DNA of 21,180 nt from Clostridia bacterium. GTDB lineage: Bacteria > Bacillota > Clostridia > TANB77 > CAG-508. The notes under the pieces were generated by a model. That model did not search any database and was not told the DNA's origin. It saw only the letters and a list, made by a program, of their open reading frames with translations. The position numbers and the translations under genes were made by a program. The stretch spans positions 1 to 21,180 of the forward strand of contig CAADYC010000082.1 in NCBI GenBank assembly GCA_900753165.1. The letters are read 5' to 3'. Shown here in pieces: positions 1 to 7,357 of the stretch (within the stretch, counting starts at the first letter, position 1; each line of letters opens with the position of its first letter).

Positions 1-210
1 AAACCAATCGGTACTCGTATGGGTAAAGGTAAAGGTGCTCCAGAATATTGGGTAGCTGTAGTAAAACCAGGAAGAGTAATGTTTGAAATCGCTGGTGTAC
101 CAGAAGAAACAGCTAGAGAAGCCTTAAGACTTGCAATGAATAAACTACCTAATAAAACAAAATTCGTTGCTAGAGAATCTGAAAAGGTAGGTGGAAATGA
201 TGAAGATTAG
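1..210 (+). CDS. rplP: 50S ribosomal protein L16, 3' part
   Basis: The gene is cut by the left window edge; the open frame begins at base 1 and encodes the last 69 residues. The visible part (KPIGTRMGKGKGAPEYW, then VKPGRVMFEIAGV) is the conserved C-terminal half of L16, a large-subunit protein that helps form the tRNA-binding region near the peptidyl-transferase centre. Its place before rpmC and rpsQ matches the S10 operon. The stop codon lies inside the start of rpmC (about 11 bp overlap), so the two are probably translationally coupled. Confidence 0.97.
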   Translation, partial: KPIGTRMGKGKGAPEYWVAVVKPGRVMFEIAGVPEETAREALRLAMNKLPNKTKFVARESEKVGGNDED

Positions 211-403
211 TAAAATAAGAGAAATGTCTTCACCAGATTTAGAGAAAGAATTAGGTGAACTAAAAACAGAATTATTTAAATTAAAATTTAGTTTAGCTAC
301 AAACGGATTAGATAATCCAATGAAAATTAAAGAAGTTAAAAAAGATATAGCTAAAATAAATACTGTATTAACAGAAAGAAAAATAGCAGAAGCCAAAGCT
401 TAA
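200..403 (+). CDS. rpmC: 50S ribosomal protein L29
   Basis: A 67-residue helical protein beginning MKISKIREMS with the L29 pattern of an N-terminal IRE(M/L) motif, ELFKLKFSLAT and NPMKIKEVKKDIAKI. L29 sits near the polypeptide exit tunnel and helps dock SRP and trigger factor. I chose ATG 200 because L29 proteins usually start M-K-I/A; ATG 197 and GTG 191 are in frame upstream. The SD-like AGGTGG at 189-194 lies inside the end of rplP, which the gene overlaps. A long 133-bp gap follows before rpsQ. Confidence 0.95.
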   Translation: MKISKIREMSSPDLEKELGELKTELFKLKFSLATNGLDNPMKIKEVKKDIAKINTVLTERKIAEAKA

Positions 404-414
404 AGTTGGCAGAC

Positions 415-520
415 AAAAATTTTGAAAAAATTTTTGAATGACGATGAACGAGCTGAGCGAGAGATTTGTAAAATTAAATTTGAAAAATTTAATTTTATGA
501 TGAACGAACGCAGTGAGAGA
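415..520 (+). repeat. Two tandem hairpin modules between rpmC and rpsQ
   Basis: Module 1 (415-464) and module 2 (470-520) share one layout. Each has a perfect AT-only hairpin with a GAA loop (9-bp stem at 415-423/427-435; 12-bp stem at 470-481/485-496), then GATGAACGA and a small hairpin, CGAGCTGAGCGAG (449-461) or CGAACGCAGTGAG (505-517). Both small hairpins can pair as C-G, G.A, A.G, two Watson-Crick pairs and a 3-base loop. The inner pairs differ but remain complementary (GC/GC versus AC/GT). The SD of rpsQ follows directly. Role unknown: an RNA processing or regulatory element, or a dispersed palindrome. Confidence 0.7.
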
Positions 521-536
521 AAGGGAGGATTCATAA

Positions 537-800
537 ATGGAAGAAAGAAATCTTCGTAAAACAATGACAGGAACTGTAGTATCTGACAAAATGGATAAAA
601 CAGTTGTTGTAGCAGTTGAAACAAGTGTTAGACATGACGTATATGGAAAAACAGTTAAAAGAACATATAAATTAAAAGCACATGACGAAAACAACGAATG
701 CCATGAAGGTGACAAAGTTGAAGTTATGGAAACAAGACCACTTTCTAAAGATAAGAGATGGAGAGTAGTTAAAGTAGTTGAAAAAGCAATAATAAAATAA
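537..800 (+). CDS. rpsQ: 30S ribosomal protein S17
   Basis: An 87-residue OB-fold protein with the S17 signature: GTVVSDKMDKTVVVAVE near the N-terminus, then HPxYGK-like HDVYGKTVKRT and GDKVEVMETRPLSKDKRWRVVKVVEKA. S17 binds 16S rRNA early in assembly of the 30S body. ATG 537 has AAGGGAGG at 521-528 with 8-base spacing. The first few residues (MEERNLRKTM) are typical. The gene sits 133 bp after rpmC, beyond the duplicated hairpins, and 19 bp before rplN. Confidence 0.97.
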   Translation: MEERNLRKTMTGTVVSDKMDKTVVVAVETSVRHDVYGKTVKRTYKLKAHDENNECHEGDKVEVMETRPLSKDKRWRVVKVVEKAIIK

Positions 801-819
801 TGAAGGGAGAATAACCAAA

Positions 820-1188
820 ATGATACAACAACAAACAATTTTAAAAGTAGCTGATAACACAGGTGCAAAAGAAATTATGTGTATTAGATGTTTAGGTGGA
901 TCTTACAGAAAAACATCAAACATTGGTGATGTTATAGTTGCTTCAGTTAAAACAGCAACACCAGGTGGCGTTGTAAAAAAAGGTGATGTTGTAAAAGCAG
1001 TTATCGTTAGATCTAAAAAAGGATTAAGAAGACAAGATGGATCATATATAAAATTCGATGAAAACGCAGCTGTAATTATAAAAGAAGACGGAACACCAAA
1101 AGGAACTCGTATATTTGGACCAGTTGCAAGAGAATTAAGAGAAAAAGATTATATGAAAATATTATCTTTAGCTCCAGAAGTTCTTTAA
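820..1188 (+). CDS. rplN: 50S ribosomal protein L14
   Basis: The protein is 122 residues, the usual L14 length. It begins MIQQQTILKVADNTGAKEIMCIRCLGGS and ends DYMKILSLAPEVL, both highly conserved in L14. L14 lies at the subunit interface and contacts 16S rRNA through bridges B5 and B8. The start is supported by GGGAGA about 10 bases upstream. The gene is followed by a 173-bp gap with a duplicated structured element before rplX, which is unusual because these genes normally sit close together. Confidence 0.98.
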   Translation: MIQQQTILKVADNTGAKEIMCIRCLGGSYRKTSNIGDVIVASVKTATPGGVVKKGDVVKAVIVRSKKGLRRQDGSYIKFDENAAVIIKEDGTPKGTRIFGPVARELREKDYMKILSLAPEVL

Positions 1189-1191
1189 GAT

Positions 1192-1292
1192 GTTAACGAA
1201 AATGTTTAGTAAACATTTGAGTTTTACAGATTAAAGATGCATAGGTTTAGATTTTGTTAACGAAGATAGCCCAAAGGCTATATGAGTTTTAC
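1192..1292 (+). repeat. Duplicated structured element between rplN and rplX
   Basis: Two copies (1192-1227 and 1256-1292) share the flanks GTTAACGAA and TGAGTTTTAC around a hairpin whose stem has changed on both sides: ATGTTT/AAACAT in copy 1 and ATAGCC/GGCTAT in copy 2. In each, CGAA faces TGAG, which gives C-G, tandem G.A/A.G and A-T. The outer flanks can partly pair (GTTAA with TTTTAC). Conserved flanks with compensatory stem change argue for a folded RNA or single-stranded DNA rather than chance. No known family is recognised. Confidence 0.75.
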
Positions 1293-1361
1293 AAAAAATT
1301 AACCGTAGCTTCTATTTATCAAAATAGTAAAAAGAGTAAAGAAGAAGGGAGGCAATCTCTA

Positions 1362-1670
1362 ATGAGAATAAAAAAAGGAGATACTGTTCAAATCTTATCA
1401 GGAAATGATAAAGGAAAAACAGGAGAAGTACTAGAAGTAATACCAAAAGCTGACAAAATCGTTGTTAAAGGTGCTAACATCAGAAAAAAACATGTTAAAC
1501 CAAGAAAACAAGGAGAAGAAGGCGGAATAATATCAGTTGAAGTTGCTATACCAAGCTCAAAAGCAAACGTAGTATGCCCTAAATGTGGAAAAACTACAAA
1601 AGTTGGATATAGCGAAGAAAAAGGTGCAAAAGTTCGTGTTTGTAAAAAATGCGGTGCAAAATTAAAATAA
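1362..1670 (+). CDS. rplX: 50S ribosomal protein L24
   Basis: A 102-residue protein. The KOW motif is near the N-terminus (KKGDTVQILSGNDKGKTGEV), followed by NIRKKHVKPRKQGEEGGI. The C-terminal zinc ribbon has cysteines C72, C75, C94 and C97. L24 initiates 50S assembly and sits at the tunnel exit. ATG 1362 is chosen because it has AAGGGAGG at 1345-1352 with 9-base spacing and gives the canonical N-terminus; the open frame runs further upstream only by reading through the duplicated hairpin region. Confidence 0.97.
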   Translation: MRIKKGDTVQILSGNDKGKTGEVLEVIPKADKIVVKGANIRKKHVKPRKQGEEGGIISVEVAIPSSKANVVCPKCGKTTKVGYSEEKGAKVRVCKKCGAKLK

Positions 1671-1694
1671 TAGAGAAGGGAGGACTAATTCATA

Positions 1695-2234
1695 ATGGAA
1701 AAATTAAGAGAACAATATGAAAAAGAAGTAGTTCCAGCATTAATGAAAAAATTCAATTATAAATCAATTATGCAAGTTCCAAAACTTGATAAAATAGTTA
1801 TAAACATAGGTTTAGGAGATACAAAAGAAAATCCTAAATCATTAGAAAACGCAATGAACGATTTAAGCATTATTACAGGTCAAAAACCAGTAATAACAAA
1901 AGCTAGAAAATCAATTGCTGCATTCAAATTAAGAGAAGGTGCAAACATAGGATGTAAAGTAACATTAAGATCAGACAAAATGTATGATTTTGCTTACAAA
2001 TTATTCAATGTAGCACTTCCTAGAGTTAGAGATTTTAGAGGAGTTTCAGGAAATTCATTTGATGGAAGAGGAAACTACTCAATGGGTATAAAAGAACAAT
2101 TAATATTCCCAGAAATCGAATATGATAAAGTAGACAAATTAAGAGGTATGGATATTATATTCGTAACAACAGCTAATTCAGACGAAGAAGCAAAAGAATT
2201 ATTAAAATTAATGGGAATGCCTTTTAAAAACTAG
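1695..2234 (+). CDS. rplE: 50S ribosomal protein L5
   Basis: 179 residues, the standard L5 length. Hallmarks include LREQYEKEVVPALMKKF at the start, KLDKIVINIGLGD, the QKPVITKARKSIAAFKLREG block, RVRDFRGVS and the C-terminal YDKVDKLRGMDI. L5 binds 5S rRNA and contacts P-site tRNA. ATG 1695 has GGGAGG about 8 bases upstream. The gene lies 24 bp after rplX and 23 bp before rpsN, the normal spc operon order. Confidence 0.98.
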   Translation: MEKLREQYEKEVVPALMKKFNYKSIMQVPKLDKIVINIGLGDTKENPKSLENAMNDLSIITGQKPVITKARKSIAAFKLREGANIGCKVTLRSDKMYDFAYKLFNVALPRVRDFRGVSGNSFDGRGNYSMGIKEQLIFPEIEYDKVDKLRGMDIIFVTTANSDEEAKELLKLMGMPFKN

Positions 2235-2257
2235 TCAAAAGGAGGAAATAAAAAACT

Positions 2258-2443
2258 ATGGCTAAAAAATCAATGAAAATAAAACAAGCAAGACCACAAA
2301 AATACAGCACAAGAGAATATAATAGATGTAAATTATGTGGTAGACCACATGCATATATCAGAAAATATGGTATTTGCCGTGTTTGCTTTAGAGAATTAGC
2401 ACATAAAGGTGAGATACCAGGAGTAAAAAAAGCAAGCTGGTAA
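2258..2443 (+). CDS. rpsN: 30S ribosomal protein S14, zinc-binding type
   Basis: A 61-residue S14 of the short, zinc-binding form (sometimes named rpsZ). The cysteines C24, C27, C40 and C43 form CKLC and CRVC knuckles, and the protein ends ELAHKGEIPGVKKASW as expected. S14 is in the 30S head near the A site. AAAGGAGGA precedes ATG 2258. Having the zinc form inside the spc operon is the usual arrangement in Bacillota. Confidence 0.97.
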   Translation: MAKKSMKIKQARPQKYSTREYNRCKLCGRPHAYIRKYGICRVCFRELAHKGEIPGVKKASW

Positions 2444-2479
2444 AAATTCGATAGATTAAAAGAAAAGGAGGAAAAAGAG

Positions 2480-2878
2480 TTGAATACTACAGATCCAATC
2501 GCAGATATGTTAACAAGAATCAGAAATGCAAATACATCAAAACATAAAACAGTAGATATACCTGCATCAAAAATGAAAACAGGAATAGCTGAAATATTAT
2601 TCAAAGAAGGATATATTAAAGCTTACGAAGAAATAAAAGATGAAAATCAAGGAATCATCAGAGTTACTCTTAAATATGACGAAAAAGGAAACAGAGTAAT
2701 TGATGGATTAAAAAGAATCAGTAAACCAGGATTAAGAGTTTATGCTTCTAAAGAAGAATTACCAAAAGTATTAAATGGTTTAGGTATAGCAATAATCTCT
2801 ACATCTCAAGGTTTAAAAACAGATAAAGAAGCAAGACAATTAGGAGTAGGTGGAGAAGTACTAGCATACGTTTGGTAA
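2480..2878 (+). CDS. rpsH: 30S ribosomal protein S8
   Basis: 132 residues, the full S8 length. The N-terminus TDPIADMLTRIRNAN and the C-terminal GLKTDKEARQLGVGGEVLAYVW are diagnostic; LKRISKPGLRVYA lies between. S8 binds the central domain of 16S rRNA and, in E. coli, represses its own operon by binding a mimic in the rplE leader. The start is TTG 2480, supported by AAAGGAGGA at about 8-base spacing and by the canonical N-terminus directly after it. Confidence 0.97.
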   Translation: MNTTDPIADMLTRIRNANTSKHKTVDIPASKMKTGIAEILFKEGYIKAYEEIKDENQGIIRVTLKYDEKGNRVIDGLKRISKPGLRVYASKEELPKVLNGLGIAIISTSQGLKTDKEARQLGVGGEVLAYVW

Positions 2879-2936
2879 TATCCACTAAAAAGGCGAAAGC
2901 TATGTGACATAATCAAAATATAAGGAGGAAAAGAAA

Positions 2937-3473
2937 ATGTCAAGAATAGGAAATAAACCTATAACAGTACCTGATGGTGTAGAAGTAAAAATAGACGGAC
3001 ACAAAATTACTGTAAAAGGACCAAAAGGAACTTTAGAAAGAGAAGTACATAAAAATATTTCTTTAGAAATGAATGATAACGTTATTAAAGTAACAAGAAA
3101 AAATGATGAACCAGCTAACAGAAGTTTACATGGTTTAACAAGAACTTTAATCAATAACATGATAATTGGGGTAACACATGAATACACTAAAGAATTGCAA
3201 ATCAATGGTGTTGGTTACAGGGTTGCAAAACAAGGAACAGGAATAAATATGACTTTAGGATATTCTCATCCAGTAATTATGGAAGCTCCAGAAGGAATTA
3301 CTTTTGATGTTCCAAATGCAAATACAATTATCGTTAGAGGTATTGATAAAGAATTAGTAGGTCAAACAGCAGCTGTTGTAAGATCTAAGAGACCACCAGA
3401 AGTATATAGAGGTAAAGGTATCAAATATGCTGATGAGGTTATTCGTCGTAAGGAAGGTAAAACTGGTAAATAA
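2937..3473 (+). CDS. rplF: 50S ribosomal protein L6
   Basis: A 178-residue protein with the two tandem L6 domains. It starts SRIGNKPITVPDGVEVKI and the second domain holds ELQINGVGYRVAKQG and the C-terminal KRPPEVYRGKGIKYADEVIRRKEGKTGK signature. L6 lies near the GTPase-associated centre (sarcin-ricin loop). AAGGAGGAAA precedes ATG 2937. It is separated from rplR by a 173-bp gap filled by a long hairpin element, whereas in most Bacillota these genes are close together. Confidence 0.98.
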   Translation: MSRIGNKPITVPDGVEVKIDGHKITVKGPKGTLEREVHKNISLEMNDNVIKVTRKNDEPANRSLHGLTRTLINNMIIGVTHEYTKELQINGVGYRVAKQGTGINMTLGYSHPVIMEAPEGITFDVPNANTIIVRGIDKELVGQTAAVVRSKRPPEVYRGKGIKYADEVIRRKEGKTGK

Positions 3474-3477
3474 ATTC

Positions 3478-3604
3478 AAATTTCGATTAAATTACTTATC
3501 GTGCACATTTTTAACATTTATTACAAATCTCGGCATACAAACGTATAGCCTCGCCTTGTAATAAATATCAAAAATGCACAATATAATCAATTTAATCAAA
3601 ATTT
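3478..3604 (-). repeat. Long hairpin element A (rplF-rplR gap)
   Basis: The gap folds into a near-continuous 127-base hairpin. From the outside in, the arms are 3478-3493/3589-3604 (15 of 16 complementary), GTGC 3501-3504/GCAC 3576-3579, ATTTTT 3507-3512/AAAAAT 3570-3575 with a 2-base AC bulge, TTTATTACAA 3517-3526/TTGTAATAAA 3556-3565, and the tip GGCATAC 3532-3538/GTATAGCC 3543-3550 with one unpaired A. A diverged copy, element B, lies before rpsK. On the minus strand the inner junction reads CGA...GAG and can form tandem G.A pairs, hence the strand given. Function unknown. Confidence 0.75.
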
Positions 3605-3646
3605 ATAAGCCAAAAAATCTAAAACTAAACGAAAGGAGTTTGAAAA

Positions 3647-4006
3647 ATGGTTAAGAAAACAGATAGAAAAATGGAAAGAACAAGAAGACATTTAAGAGTT
3701 AGAACAAAAGTATCTGGAACAAGTGAAAGACCAAGATTATGTGTATATAGAAGTAATGCAAACTTATATGTACAAATCATAGATGATGTTGCAGGAAACA
3801 CATTAGTTAGTTGTTCAACATTAGATAAAGATATAAAAACAAAACATGCTAATAAAGAAGCTGCTAAAGAAGTTGGAGCAATGATAGCTAAAAAAGCATT
3901 AGAAAAAAATATTGATACAGTAGTTTTCGATCGTGGTGGATACATTTATCACGGTGTAGTAAAAGAATTAGCAGAAGCTGCTAGAGAAGGCGGATTAAAA
4001 TTCTAG
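3647..4006 (+). CDS. rplR: 50S ribosomal protein L18
   Basis: 119 residues. The basic N-terminal RNA-binding tail (TRRHLRVRTKVSGTSERPRLCVYRSNANLYVQIID) and the C-terminal VVFDRGGYIYHGVVKELAEAAREGGLKF are classic L18. L18 binds 5S rRNA together with L5. ATG 3647 follows GAAAGGAGTTTG with good spacing. It is 26 bp upstream of rpsE. Confidence 0.98.
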   Translation: MVKKTDRKMERTRRHLRVRTKVSGTSERPRLCVYRSNANLYVQIIDDVAGNTLVSCSTLDKDIKTKHANKEAAKEVGAMIAKKALEKNIDTVVFDRGGYIYHGVVKELAEAAREGGLKF

Positions 4007-4032
4007 AATAAAAAGAGGAGGAATAAAAACCA

Positions 4033-4518
4033 ATGGAAGAAAAAAGCGAATTAAAAGAAAAAGTTGTTGCCATAAACAGAGTTGCAAAAGTTGTTAAAGG
4101 TGGTAGAACTTTTAGATTTAGTGCTGTAGTTGTAGTTGGTGATGAAAACGGACATATTGGTGTTGGAAACGGTAAAGCAGCCGAAGTTCCAGACGCAATC
4201 AAAAAAGCTATGCAAGAAGCTAAGAAAAACTTAGTTGAAGTACCAATCGTCGATACAACAGTTCCACATGAATTTGTTGGAAAATTCGGTAGTGCTAAAG
4301 TTTTATTAAAACCAGCTGCTGTTGGTACTGGATTAATAGCTGGAGGTAGCGTTAGACCTGTACTAGAACTTGCAGGATATAAAAACATAAGAACAAAAGT
4401 TATTGGAACAAACAATCCAAGAAACGTTGTTTATGCTACAATCGAAGGATTAAAAGCTATGCAAACAGCTGAACAAGTAGCTAAAAAAAGAGGTAAAAAA
4501 GTAGAAGAAATATTATAA
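4033..4518 (+). CDS. rpsE: 30S ribosomal protein S5
   Basis: 161 residues. The double-stranded-RNA-binding-like N-terminal domain (EKVVAINRVAKVVKGGRTFRFSA) is followed by GNGKAAEVPDAIKKAMQEAKKNL and the C-terminal TGLIAGGSVRPVLELAGYKNI and NPRNVVYATIEGL. S5 shapes the mRNA entry site and translational fidelity. AGAGGAGGAA precedes ATG 4033. Normally rpmD follows; here 124 bp of non-coding DNA leads straight to rplO. Confidence 0.98.
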   Translation: MEEKSELKEKVVAINRVAKVVKGGRTFRFSAVVVVGDENGHIGVGNGKAAEVPDAIKKAMQEAKKNLVEVPIVDTTVPHEFVGKFGSAKVLLKPAAVGTGLIAGGSVRPVLELAGYKNIRTKVIGTNNPRNVVYATIEGLKAMQTAEQVAKKRGKKVEEIL

Positions 4519-4642
4519 TAAAATACGAAATTTATAAAAGGAACATCACATATTCGCACAGGTAGTGGAATATTGTGTCCACATAAAAATACCAGTGAAA
4601 AGATGAATATCCTGTTAAAGAAAGAGGAGGTGCAAGCGCAAA
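4519..4642 (+). other. rpsE-rplO gap where rpmD would normally lie
   Basis: This 124-bp stretch occupies the usual position of rpmD (L30, about 60 residues) but no frame encodes an L30-like protein and it is too short for one. It can form local pairs: GTGG/CCAC around the run at about 4566-4583, and GGTA/TACC enclosing it. It ends with the strong AGAGGAGGTG site of rplO. I see no clear promoter or terminator. Confidence 0.5.
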
Positions 4643-5077
4643 ATGAAACTAGGAGAATTAAAACCAGCTGAAGAAAGAGTTTCAAGAAGAAGAGTAGGAC
4701 GTGGAATCGGTTCTGGACTTGGAAAAACATCAGGAAGAGGACATAAAGGACAAAAAGCAAGATCAGGCGGCGGAGTAAGAAGAGGATTCGAAGGTGGTCA
4801 AACACCATTATATAGAAGATTACCAAAAAGAGGATTCAACAATATTCATGCTAAAAATTACACAGAAGTAACATTAACAATGTTAAACAAATCAACAGTT
4901 ACTGATGTAACAGCAGAAACATTATTAGCTGATGGAATAATCGGAAAAGTAAATGATGGAATCGTAGTATTAGCAACAGGAAAATTAGAGAAAAAATTAA
5001 ATGTTAAAGCTACAAGATTTACTGCAAAAGCAAAAGAAGAAATTGAAGCTTTAGGCGGAAAGGCTGAGGTGATTTAA
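4643..5077 (+). CDS. rplO: 50S ribosomal protein L15
   Basis: 144 residues. The glycine-rich basic N-terminus (GRGIGSGLGKTSGRGHKGQKARSG) and GGQTPLYRRLPKRGFNN are the L15 signatures. L15 is a late-assembly protein deep in the 50S subunit. AGAGGAGGTG lies upstream of ATG 4643. The stop codon TAA is directly followed by the TTG start of secY, so ribosomes probably reinitiate. Confidence 0.98.
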   Translation: MKLGELKPAEERVSRRRVGRGIGSGLGKTSGRGHKGQKARSGGGVRRGFEGGQTPLYRRLPKRGFNNIHAKNYTEVTLTMLNKSTVTDVTAETLLADGIIGKVNDGIVVLATGKLEKKLNVKATRFTAKAKEEIEALGGKAEVI

Positions 5078-6397
5078 TTGTTTAAAACAATCAAAAATGC
5101 ATTAAAGACACCTGATGTAAGAAAAAGAGTATTATACACATTACTATTAATAGTAATATTTAGAATAGGATGTTATATTACAGTACCAGGAGTAAATAGT
5201 ATAACATTAAACGAAGCAATGGCTTCAAATAATGGAGTAGCAGGATTAATCGATATGATTTCCGGAGGAGCTTTCTCAAGATTCTCAGTATTTGCAATGT
5301 CAATTAGTCCATACATTACAGCTTCAATAGTAATACAATTACTAGGAATGATAATCCCTTCTTTAGAAAAATTAACAAAAGAAGGTGGAGAAGAAGGAAG
5401 AAAGAAAATAAACAGATACACAAAAATATTAACATTAGTTTTAGCATTAGTTGAAGCTATTGGTGTATTTGTTTCTTACAAATCTTCTGGAATATTTGTT
5501 AACACAAACTTCTCAACAGCAGCTTTAGTAGTAATTTCATTAGTAGCAGGAACATCAATATTAATGTGGCTTGGAGACGAAATTACAAACAAAGGAATTG
5601 GAAATGGAATTTCAATAATCATATTTATTGGTATCATTTCAGGATTACCAAGTTTTGTAACAACATTGTGGAATCTAGTATTTACAAGTAACGGATTTAG
5701 CACAACAGGATTATTGATGGCAATCGGAATGTTAATAGGTGCTATAATATTAGTAGCTGGAGTTGTATTTATACAACAAGCTGAAAGAAGAGTGCCAGTA
5801 CAATATTCTAAAAAAGTAGTTGGAAGAAAAATGGTAGGAGCACAAAACACACATATACCATTGAAATTAGCAATGGCTGGTGTTATGCCAATAATATTTG
5901 CTTCATCATTCTTAACATTTCCAGCAATGATATTACAAATCTTTGTAAAAGATATAGCAACTCAAACTGGATTTTGGGCAGGAGTATATAAATTCTCAAT
6001 AGCTACATCATCTTCAAGTGTAGGTATTGGATATAGTATTGCCAATGCATTAGTATACTTAGTATTAATAATGGCATTTACATTTTTCTATACTTATGCA
6101 ACATTCAATCCAGCAGAAGTATCAAACAATATCAAACAAAATGGTGGATTCATACCAGGAATAAGAGCAGGAAAACCAACAACAGATTATTTATCATCAA
6201 TAATTTCAACATTAACATGGTTTGGTGGATTCTTCTTAGCAGTAATAGCAATATTACCAATGCTTTTAAGATTTACAGGACTAAATGTTGCATTTGGTGG
6301 TACATCTATATTAATAGTTGTAGGTGTTGCATTAGAAACTGTACAACAATTAGAATCATTATTAGTAATGAGACACTATAAAGGATTCTTAGAATAG
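5078..6397 (+). CDS. secY: Protein translocase subunit SecY
   Basis: 439 residues, the usual length, with about ten hydrophobic membrane segments. SecY is the channel of the Sec translocon. Visible hallmarks are the N-terminal RKRVLYTLLLIVIFRIGCYITVPGV (helix 1), the plug region GGAFSRFSVFAMSISPYITASIVIQLL, QQAERRVPVQYSKK in a cytoplasmic loop, and FNPAEVSNNIKQNGGFIPGIRAGKPT before the last helices. The start is TTG 5078, directly after the rplO stop, with GAGGTG at 5066-5071 inside rplO as its SD. A hairpin follows the stop. Confidence 0.98.
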   Translation: MFKTIKNALKTPDVRKRVLYTLLLIVIFRIGCYITVPGVNSITLNEAMASNNGVAGLIDMISGGAFSRFSVFAMSISPYITASIVIQLLGMIIPSLEKLTKEGGEEGRKKINRYTKILTLVLALVEAIGVFVSYKSSGIFVNTNFSTAALVVISLVAGTSILMWLGDEITNKGIGNGISIIIFIGIISGLPSFVTTLWNLVFTSNGFSTTGLLMAIGMLIGAIILVAGVVFIQQAERRVPVQYSKKVVGRKMVGAQNTHIPLKLAMAGVMPIIFASSFLTFPAMILQIFVKDIATQTGFWAGVYKFSIATSSSSVGIGYSIANALVYLVLIMAFTFFYTYATFNPAEVSNNIKQNGGFIPGIRAGKPTTDYLSSIISTLTWFGGFFLAVIAILPMLLRFTGLNVAFGGTSILIVVGVALETVQQLESLLVMRHYKGFLE

Positions 6398-6408
6398 AGA
6401 TTACATTG

Positions 6409-6440
6409 TGGGGAGATATGTGCTTTTACATATCACCCTA
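6409..6440 (+). terminator. Hairpin after secY, possible partial terminator
   Basis: GATATGT 6415-6421 pairs with ACATATC 6428-6434 around a GCTTTT loop, and GGG 6411-6413 pairs with CCC 6436-6438 across one A.A mismatch. A T-rich but interrupted stretch follows (TATAATAGTTTTTATAATG), weaker than a standard intrinsic terminator. It may end or thin out transcription before adk; the rest of the gap to 6595 is very AT-rich, with several TATAAT-like hexamers but no convincing -35 pair. Confidence 0.45.
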
Positions 6441-6595
6441 TAATAGTTTTTATAATGTTTATTAATAATTTTTTTGATGTATTATTAATAACATATAATT
6501 TTATTATACTTTACAAATTATATGTATATACTAATAAAGTAGATATTATAAAGATTATTATAAAATAGTCTAAAGTGTTAGAAGGAGAGAGTACA

Positions 6596-7258
6596 ATGAT
6601 AATTATTATGTTAGGAGCTCCAGGAACAGGAAAAGGAACTGTTGCCGGAATGTTACAAGAAAAACTTGGAATTAAACAAGTATCAACAGGAGACATATTT
6701 AGAAAAAATATGAAAGAACAAACAGAATTAGGAAAATTAGCAGAAAAATATATATCAAAAGGACAATTAGTACCAGATGATGTAACAATAAAAATAGTAG
6801 AAGACAGACTAAATGAACCAGATGTACAAGAAGGAATAATATTAGATGGATTCCCAAGAACAGTAAGACAAGCAGAAGAATTAGATAAAATATTAGCAGA
6901 AAAAGGTAAAAAAGTTGATAAAGTAATAAACTTAACAACACCAGAAGAAGAAATAATAGAAAGAATTGTCAACAGAAGAGTATGTTCAAATCAAGAATGT
7001 AAAGCTGTATATAATATAATTTTAAATCCACCAAAAGTAGAAGGAATATGTGACAAATGTGGTTCAGAACTAGTTACAAGAAAGGATGATACAGAAGAAA
7101 CTGTAAAAGCAAGATTAAAAAGTTATTTTGAACAAACAAGTCCATTAGTAAATTACTACGAAAAACAAGGAAATCTAGAAACAGAAGTTGTTAGTAAGAC
7201 AGTTAATAAATTAGGAAAAGATGTAGCAGAAGAGATTGTAGCAGAATTAAAAAAATAA
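6596..7258 (+). CDS. adk: Adenylate kinase
   Basis: 220 residues. It interconverts ATP + AMP and 2 ADP. The P-loop GAPGTGKGT is at residues 7-15, STGDIFR at about 30-36, and the GFPRT signature at about 85-89. The LID domain carries a zinc site, C130, C135, C152 and C155, typical of Gram-positive adenylate kinases. I chose ATG 6596 over an upstream in-frame TTG at 6575 because GAAGGAGAG lies just before it and MIIIMLGAPG is the canonical start. The place between secY and map is standard. Confidence 0.97.
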   Translation: MIIIMLGAPGTGKGTVAGMLQEKLGIKQVSTGDIFRKNMKEQTELGKLAEKYISKGQLVPDDVTIKIVEDRLNEPDVQEGIILDGFPRTVRQAEELDKILAEKGKKVDKVINLTTPEEEIIERIVNRRVCSNQECKAVYNIILNPPKVEGICDKCGSELVTRKDDTEETVKARLKSYFEQTSPLVNYYEKQGNLETEVVSKTVNKLGKDVAEEIVAELKK

Positions 7259-7357
7259 AACAAATAAGGATACCAAATATGTTTTTAGAAAATGTAAAAA
7301 ATTTAAATTTAAAGTAGTTAAAAATTATAAGAAGTATAAAAAAGGAGACGACCTAAA

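Noticed and set aside
368..868. Minus-strand reading frames opposite ribosomal genes (for example 368-868 and 4431-4826)
   Set aside because: They lack SDs, are rich in F/L/S from reading AT-rich sense codons backwards, and overlap well-identified genes.
1192..1292. Classical kink-turn
   Set aside because: Tandem G.A pairs are present, but the 3-base bulge next to them that defines a kink-turn is not clearly formed.
1254..1361. N-terminal extension of L24 starting at 1254
   Set aside because: The frame is open only because it reads through the second structured repeat; a strong SD lies just before ATG 1362, and the resulting protein has the canonical L24 start.
6475..6550. adk promoter in the secY-adk gap
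   Set aside because: Several TATAAT-like hexamers occur, as expected in such AT-rich DNA, but none has a good -35 box at 16-18 bases.
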